From Mariprofundus sp. (GTDB taxonomy: Bacteria > Pseudomonadota > Zetaproteobacteria > Mariprofundales > Mariprofundaceae), in contig JAUZQI010000019.1 in assembly GCA_030951095.1 (NCBI GenBank), positions 1 to 10,628 of the forward strand: a stretch of 10,628 nucleotides of DNA, in the 5' to 3' direction. Positions 8,218 to 10,628 of this stretch are shown in pieces. Numbering within the stretch: position 1 is the stretch's first letter; every line of letters begins with the position of its first letter. A program made the translations under genes and the position numbers. A model generated the notes under the pieces. The model saw only the letters and a program-made list of their open reading frames with translations, was not told where the DNA came from and ran no database searches.

Positions 8218-8844
8218 TTACATTTGCTTGGCCAATAGTGAATCGTCATACCAGTCACTCATATCATCATACATCTCACCTTTAAGAATATAATATGGCG
8301 ACTTGTAATAAATCATCACATCATGGAACGGATCGGTCAGAATTTTACAGAACCAGACCAAGCCCGACTGCACGCTCATAATGAAAAACAGGTGGATGGT
8401 TCTAAACACCAGTGCACCAACAGCCAGAGCCAACCATACCAGTGACAGATTGTAGAGGAATCCGTGCGCCTGCTCAGTGGCATCGAACAGGCCGAACATC
8501 GAAGGTTCGAAATACAGCGCCGCAGAAACCAGCGCCCATAGCGACAACAGCACCATTTTGCGAAACAGGTTATACCCTACTTTCACGCTTTCCTTGTATT
8601 CATGCGTAGCGGTATTCACTTCATCATAGCTTTTAGGCTCGAAGAAGAAATGTCCAATCTGGCGCAACAGCATGGCCACCACCCAGCAAAACAACACAGC
8701 CATCACCGGATCAAGAAATATCCAAACGTAACTGACGATAAAGCAGATGGAACTGGCCAAATGTAAAAATTGATTGATCCGATTATGATGGTAATAGCGA
8801 TGGTCATCCCAGCGCTGCATGCGAAGTTCTTCGATAAACCCCAT
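8218..8844 (-). CDS. Mpo1/DUF962-like integral membrane protein
   Basis: A 208-residue membrane protein. HHNRINQFLH (19-28) followed by a hydrophobic helix, then GHFFFEP (64-70), resembles the 'HR.PvNr.lH ... GH..fE' signature of the DUF962/Mpo1-like family. Yeast Mpo1 is an iron-dependent dioxygenase that shortens 2-hydroxy fatty acids in the ER. Hydrophobic segments lie at about 29-44, 47-62, 97-112 and 131-156, and a polar C-terminal part starts at DPFHD (171-175). I chose ATG 8842-8844 because AGGGGG stands eight bases upstream; the frame could extend to a TTG at 8865 that would swallow that site. At about 210 residues it fits the family, but its tail is longer than the shortest bacterial members. 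The neighbouring psd suggests a lipid-related role, but substrate and activity are unproven. It stands alone on its transcript, with hairpin repeats on both sides. Confidence 0.65.
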   Translation of the reverse strand: MGFIEELRMQRWDDHRYYHHNRINQFLHLASSICFIVSYVWIFLDPVMAVLFCWVVAMLLRQIGHFFFEPKSYDEVNTATHEYKESVKVGYNLFRKMVLLSLWALVSAALYFEPSMFGLFDATEQAHGFLYNLSLVWLALAVGALVFRTIHLFFIMSVQSGLVWFCKILTDPFHDVMIYYKSPYYILKGEMYDDMSDWYDDSLLAKQM

Positions 8845-8852
8845 GACAAAAT

Positions 8853-8858
8853 CCCCCT
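8853..8858 (-). promoter_or_regulatory. Ribosome binding site that fixes the Mpo1-like start
   Basis: On the minus strand AGGGGG lies eight bases before ATG 8844 and supports that codon over the upstream TTG at 8865. A -10-like GATAAT lies just upstream at 8870-8875, on the edge of the hairpin element at 8881-9041. Any -35 would then lie inside that element, and I see no good match there. Confidence 0.5.
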
Positions 8859-8880
8859 GTCTCAAAAATAATTATCTATG

Positions 8881-9041
8881 GAGCCACTTGCAAAAGTCGT
8901 GAGCAGCGATTTGCTTCCCCACTCCGGCACATTTCCAATCTTGAATTTTGGCGAATGGAACCACCATGCTCCTCATTCCATTCCAAAAATGCACTCGAAG
9001 GGGGATTGCAATTCATCCACTCAAACTTTTGCACGTGGCTC
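8881..9041. repeat. Second type of MITE-like hairpin element
   Basis: The ends are 17-base terminal inverted repeats with one mismatch: GAGCCACTTGCAAAAGT (8881-8897) and ACTTTTGCACGTGGCTC (9025-9041). The arms keep pairing imperfectly to the middle; for example, the stretch TTTTGGCGAATGGAA near 8947-8960 faces ATTCCATTCCAAAAA near 8975-8989. The whole 161 bases could therefore fold into a long hairpin with a loop near 8961-8974. A TG dinucleotide flanks both ends (8879-8880 and 9042-9043), which is weak evidence for a target duplication. It shares no ends with the other repeat family. It fills most of the gap between psd and the Mpo1-like gene. No credible protein is encoded; the 62-codon plus-strand frame across it is incidental. 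Confidence 0.75.
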
Positions 9042-9112
9042 TGTGAATTGTGAATTTATTTTATGACAAATTCATGTCTGAACAAAGTCATGGTTGAGAC
9101 AGTACGCAAGGA

Positions 9113-9973
9113 TCAAGACGCAATTAAAGACTCGCCCATCTTGATGTCCTGCCCTTCCTGAATATCGTCACAAAAAACATAATGGGATGTTGCAAACATA
9201 ATGATAGTCGAACCATGCTGAAAATAGCCCATTTCATCACCTTTACTGTAACTGGCCCGACAAGACAGGTAATTGGAGCCCCGACTGCGCAGATCCATTT
9301 CACCATCCAGACAATGAAATTTCATACTCGCGACGAGTATGGCGGCAACCGGTACCAGTGTGATGGTATATTCCGGATTGCCTGTATCCAGTTGCAAAAC
9401 TGCACGCTCATTTTTGCAATACAGTTTTTCGATGCGTTTCAAGGCAATCGGATTCACATTCCAGGTATCGCCAGATATATAATTCACTTCATGCACGCGG
9501 CAATCAACCGGTGCATGAAAACGGTGATACATACTCGACTTCAGCCGCAGGGTGACAAATAGCCCGTCACGATATTTTTTCCGAAAGGATTCATCCGGAA
9601 TCAGGTCACCAAGTCGATAGGGGAATCCTTTGGCCTGATATACTGTTGTCCCCTCAATTTTACCATGGGCTCCTATAATAGCATCGCACGGACTAACAAT
9701 GATCGACTCTCTGCGATCAATCGGACGAACACCTGGTTTTAATTCCCGGATAAAACATTCATGCAAGCTGTTAAATGATTGTTTCCTAGCCTCGGACAAA
9801 TCCAGATCATGGGCAAACAAGCGCCACAGAGCAATAGAGATGCGTGTCAGAATAGGGTTCTCAATACGACTGAACCAGCCCGTCAACTGCGTCAGCCAGC
9901 GGCGCGGGATTCGGTTGGTGAGCAGAAAATTCAATTGCTCCTGCTGGGATAAATAAGCAATCAATTTCAACAC
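9113..9973 (-). CDS. psd: Phosphatidylserine decarboxylase proenzyme
   Basis: A 286-residue inner-membrane-associated enzyme that converts phosphatidylserine to phosphatidylethanolamine, the last step of PE synthesis. It cleaves itself to form a pyruvoyl group. The expected triad is present: Asp97 in VSPCDAI, His153 in YHRFHAP (with His150 the second conserved His) and Ser255 in the cleavage motif HGSTIIMF. Family Psd proteins usually have LGST, so His253 is a mild variant. The N-terminal region (RRWLTQLTGW, then SLHECFIRELKPGVRPID at 69-86) aligns with the E. coli enzyme. The C-terminus stops about 30 residues after the cleavage site, without the long acidic tail of E. coli. The start must be GTG 9971-9973, since an in-frame TGA lies 21 bases upstream. 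No Shine-Dalgarno is obvious. No pss is visible beside it. Its GC content looks lower than that of the repair operon. Confidence 0.95.
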   Translation of the reverse strand: MLKLIAYLSQQEQLNFLLTNRIPRRWLTQLTGWFSRIENPILTRISIALWRLFAHDLDLSEARKQSFNSLHECFIRELKPGVRPIDRRESIIVSPCDAIIGAHGKIEGTTVYQAKGFPYRLGDLIPDESFRKKYRDGLFVTLRLKSSMYHRFHAPVDCRVHEVNYISGDTWNVNPIALKRIEKLYCKNERAVLQLDTGNPEYTITLVPVAAILVASMKFHCLDGEMDLRSRGSNYLSCRASYSKGDEMGYFQHGSTIIMFATSHYVFCDDIQEGQDIKMGESLIAS

Positions 9974-10001
9974 GGCAAGATAGTCAAAGGCTTTTCACTC
10001 T

Positions 10002-10165
10002 AGGGAAGTGCTGATTAAATATGGTTTGATGAGACGGCAATGGGAAATGGAGGAGTTCAAGGCAAAGATTGCAAGGCATAGCACCGCTATGGCTCAAATT
10101 TTTAACGAAGAAATCGTTCATTTCACATGCAGGATCGTGAATCATGGTTTGATCAGCGCTTCCCT
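10002..10165 (+). repeat. Palindromic MITE-like repeat, copy B
   Basis: The complete copy of the 164-base repeat, inverted relative to copy A. The ends are AGGGAAGTGCTGATTAAAT (10002-10020) and, read on the other strand from 10165, AGGGAAGCGCTGATCAAAC, giving about 19-base terminal inverted repeats with three mismatches. The centre is CATAGC-ACC-GCTATG (10077-10091), close to the exact midpoint, and the arms pair through most of their length. No target-site duplication is evident from the flanks (CACTCT on the left, GGATAT on the right). It starts 14 bases after the glycosyltransferase stop codon and ends 28 bases before the psd start, so it probably carries the psd upstream region. Both strands are open across it, but the encoded peptides are not conserved as proteins. 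Confidence 0.9.
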
Positions 10166-10179
10166 GGATATTTTGAATG

Positions 10180-10628
10180 TTATATTTCAACGTGCAAGCC
10201 CATATCCATCAAAAACTGATGCATGATGGGTTCGGCCTGATAATCATGGCTGCGCAGCATGGCGTTTGCCTGCATGGTTGCGCGATTGTCGGTATCTTCG
10301 AAAAACCTGATAATCTGTGCCCCCATGGTCTCGGCATCGTCAACCAGATAACCGTTTACACCGTGTTCGATGATATCTTTTGGCCCTTTGCAGTTATAAG
10401 CGATCACCGGCATGCCATAGGTGAATGCTTCCAGCACGACATTGCCGAAGGTGTCGAAGCGGGAGGGAAAGACAAACATATCCAGCCCGGCATAGAGCGA
10501 TTTCATGCGCGCCTTATCCACCCAGCCGAGGAACAATGCATCGGGCAGTGCTGCTTTCAACTCCGTTTCAGCAGGGCCGACACCAGCTATAACCAACCGG
10601 ACATCGGGAAAAAATACGCGAATATGGC
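10180..10628 (-). CDS. Glycosyltransferase family 4 (GT-B fold), C-terminal part (5' end outside window)
   Basis: The frame is open to the window edge and ends at TAA (10180-10182), giving 148 visible residues of the nucleotide-sugar-binding half of a GT4 retaining glycosyltransferase. Typical blocks are VRLVIAGVGPAE, LFLGWVDKARMKSLYAGLD, MFVFPSRFDTFGNVVLEA and YGMPVIAYNCKGPKDIIE, followed by NGYLVDD. In the sugar-donor motif the first acidic residue is Asp (D-x7-E, DTFGNVVLE), as in many SqdX/PimB-like GT4 enzymes. The substrate cannot be told from this half: lipid glycosylation, polysaccharide or LPS synthesis are all possible. A TTG near 10596 is internal, since the frame and family resemblance continue upstream. 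It has the same strand as psd but is separated from it by repeat copy B. Confidence 0.9.
   Translation of the reverse strand, partial: HIRVFFPDVRLVIAGVGPAETELKAALPDALFLGWVDKARMKSLYAGLDMFVFPSRFDTFGNVVLEAFTYGMPVIAYNCKGPKDIIEHGVNGYLVDDAETMGAQIIRFFEDTDNRATMQANAMLRSHDYQAEPIMHQFLMDMGLHVEI

Noticed and set aside
8878..9066. Plus-strand 62-codon frame across the 8881-9041 hairpin
   Set aside because: It spans the inverted repeat end to end with no family-like sequence and no Shine-Dalgarno.
8215..10001. Calling the bracketed region a composite transposon
   Set aside because: No transposase is present, copy A has a damaged end and no target duplication is visible; it is kept only as a hypothesis in the findings.
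9984..10190. Minus-strand 68-codon frame across repeat copy B
   Set aside because: It lies almost wholly inside the palindrome and overlaps the end of the glycosyltransferase; it is the mirror of the previous frame.
10008..10226. A plus-strand reading frame across repeat copy B, with a matching open frame in copy A (LIK.GLMR.QWEMEEFKAK... in both)
   Set aside because: The likeness comes from the DNA repeat. Of the 13 base differences, most change the amino acid (about eight replacements), which is not protein-like conservation, and the opposite strand is also open. No ribosome binding site was seen.

Overview
The window is a chromosomal segment from a Gram-negative bacterium, most likely a member of the Pseudomonadota. 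The evidence is the BipA/TypA type, the DUF1841-family protein, the proteobacterial 'AddB-like' (TIGR03623-type) nuclease, and the Psd sequence. The mix of beta/gamma-type (DUF1841, TIGR03623) and alpha-type (DUF6111-like) genes would fit a deep-branching or less studied class such as Zetaproteobacteria. That placement is inference only. There are no rRNA, tRNA, CRISPR or phage genes, and no transposase.

Layout. (1) 1-969 (+) is the C-terminal 322 residues of the ribosome-associated GTPase TypA/BipA, followed by an intrinsic terminator. (2) 1003-7855 (-) is a tightly packed four-gene operon, transcribed right to left: DUF1841 protein, small two-helix membrane protein, AddB-like nuclease, AddA-like helicase-nuclease. 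Its junctions are ATGA overlaps or a 3-base gap. The last two genes form a complete two-subunit double-strand-break resection machine with two intact nuclease active sites and a likely Fe-S cluster. (3) 8218-8844 (-) is a Mpo1/DUF962-like integral membrane protein. (4) 9113-9973 (-) is phosphatidylserine decarboxylase (psd). (5) 10180-10628 (-) is the C-terminal part of a GT4 glycosyltransferase that runs off the window.

The most unusual part is the non-coding DNA between 7.9 and 10.2 kb. Two copies of a 164-base, nearly perfectly palindromic repeat lie in opposite orientation at 8051-8214 and 10002-10165. Over 159 ungapped positions they differ at 13 (about 92% identical). A third, unrelated 161-base hairpin element with 17-base terminal inverted repeats (one mismatch) sits at 8881-9041. 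Every intergenic gap between the glycosyltransferase and the repair operon therefore holds one long hairpin (MITE-like) element. The inverted pair brackets the two lipid-related genes, and psd looks more AT-rich than the repair operon in the lines I counted.

How the genes work together. The repair operon would load at double-strand ends, unwind, and degrade DNA to a recombinogenic 3' end. The roles of its two leading small genes are unknown. Psd makes phosphatidylethanolamine, and the Mpo1-like protein may act on 2-hydroxy fatty acids. No complete mobile element was found, so the hairpin repeats would depend on a transposase encoded elsewhere.
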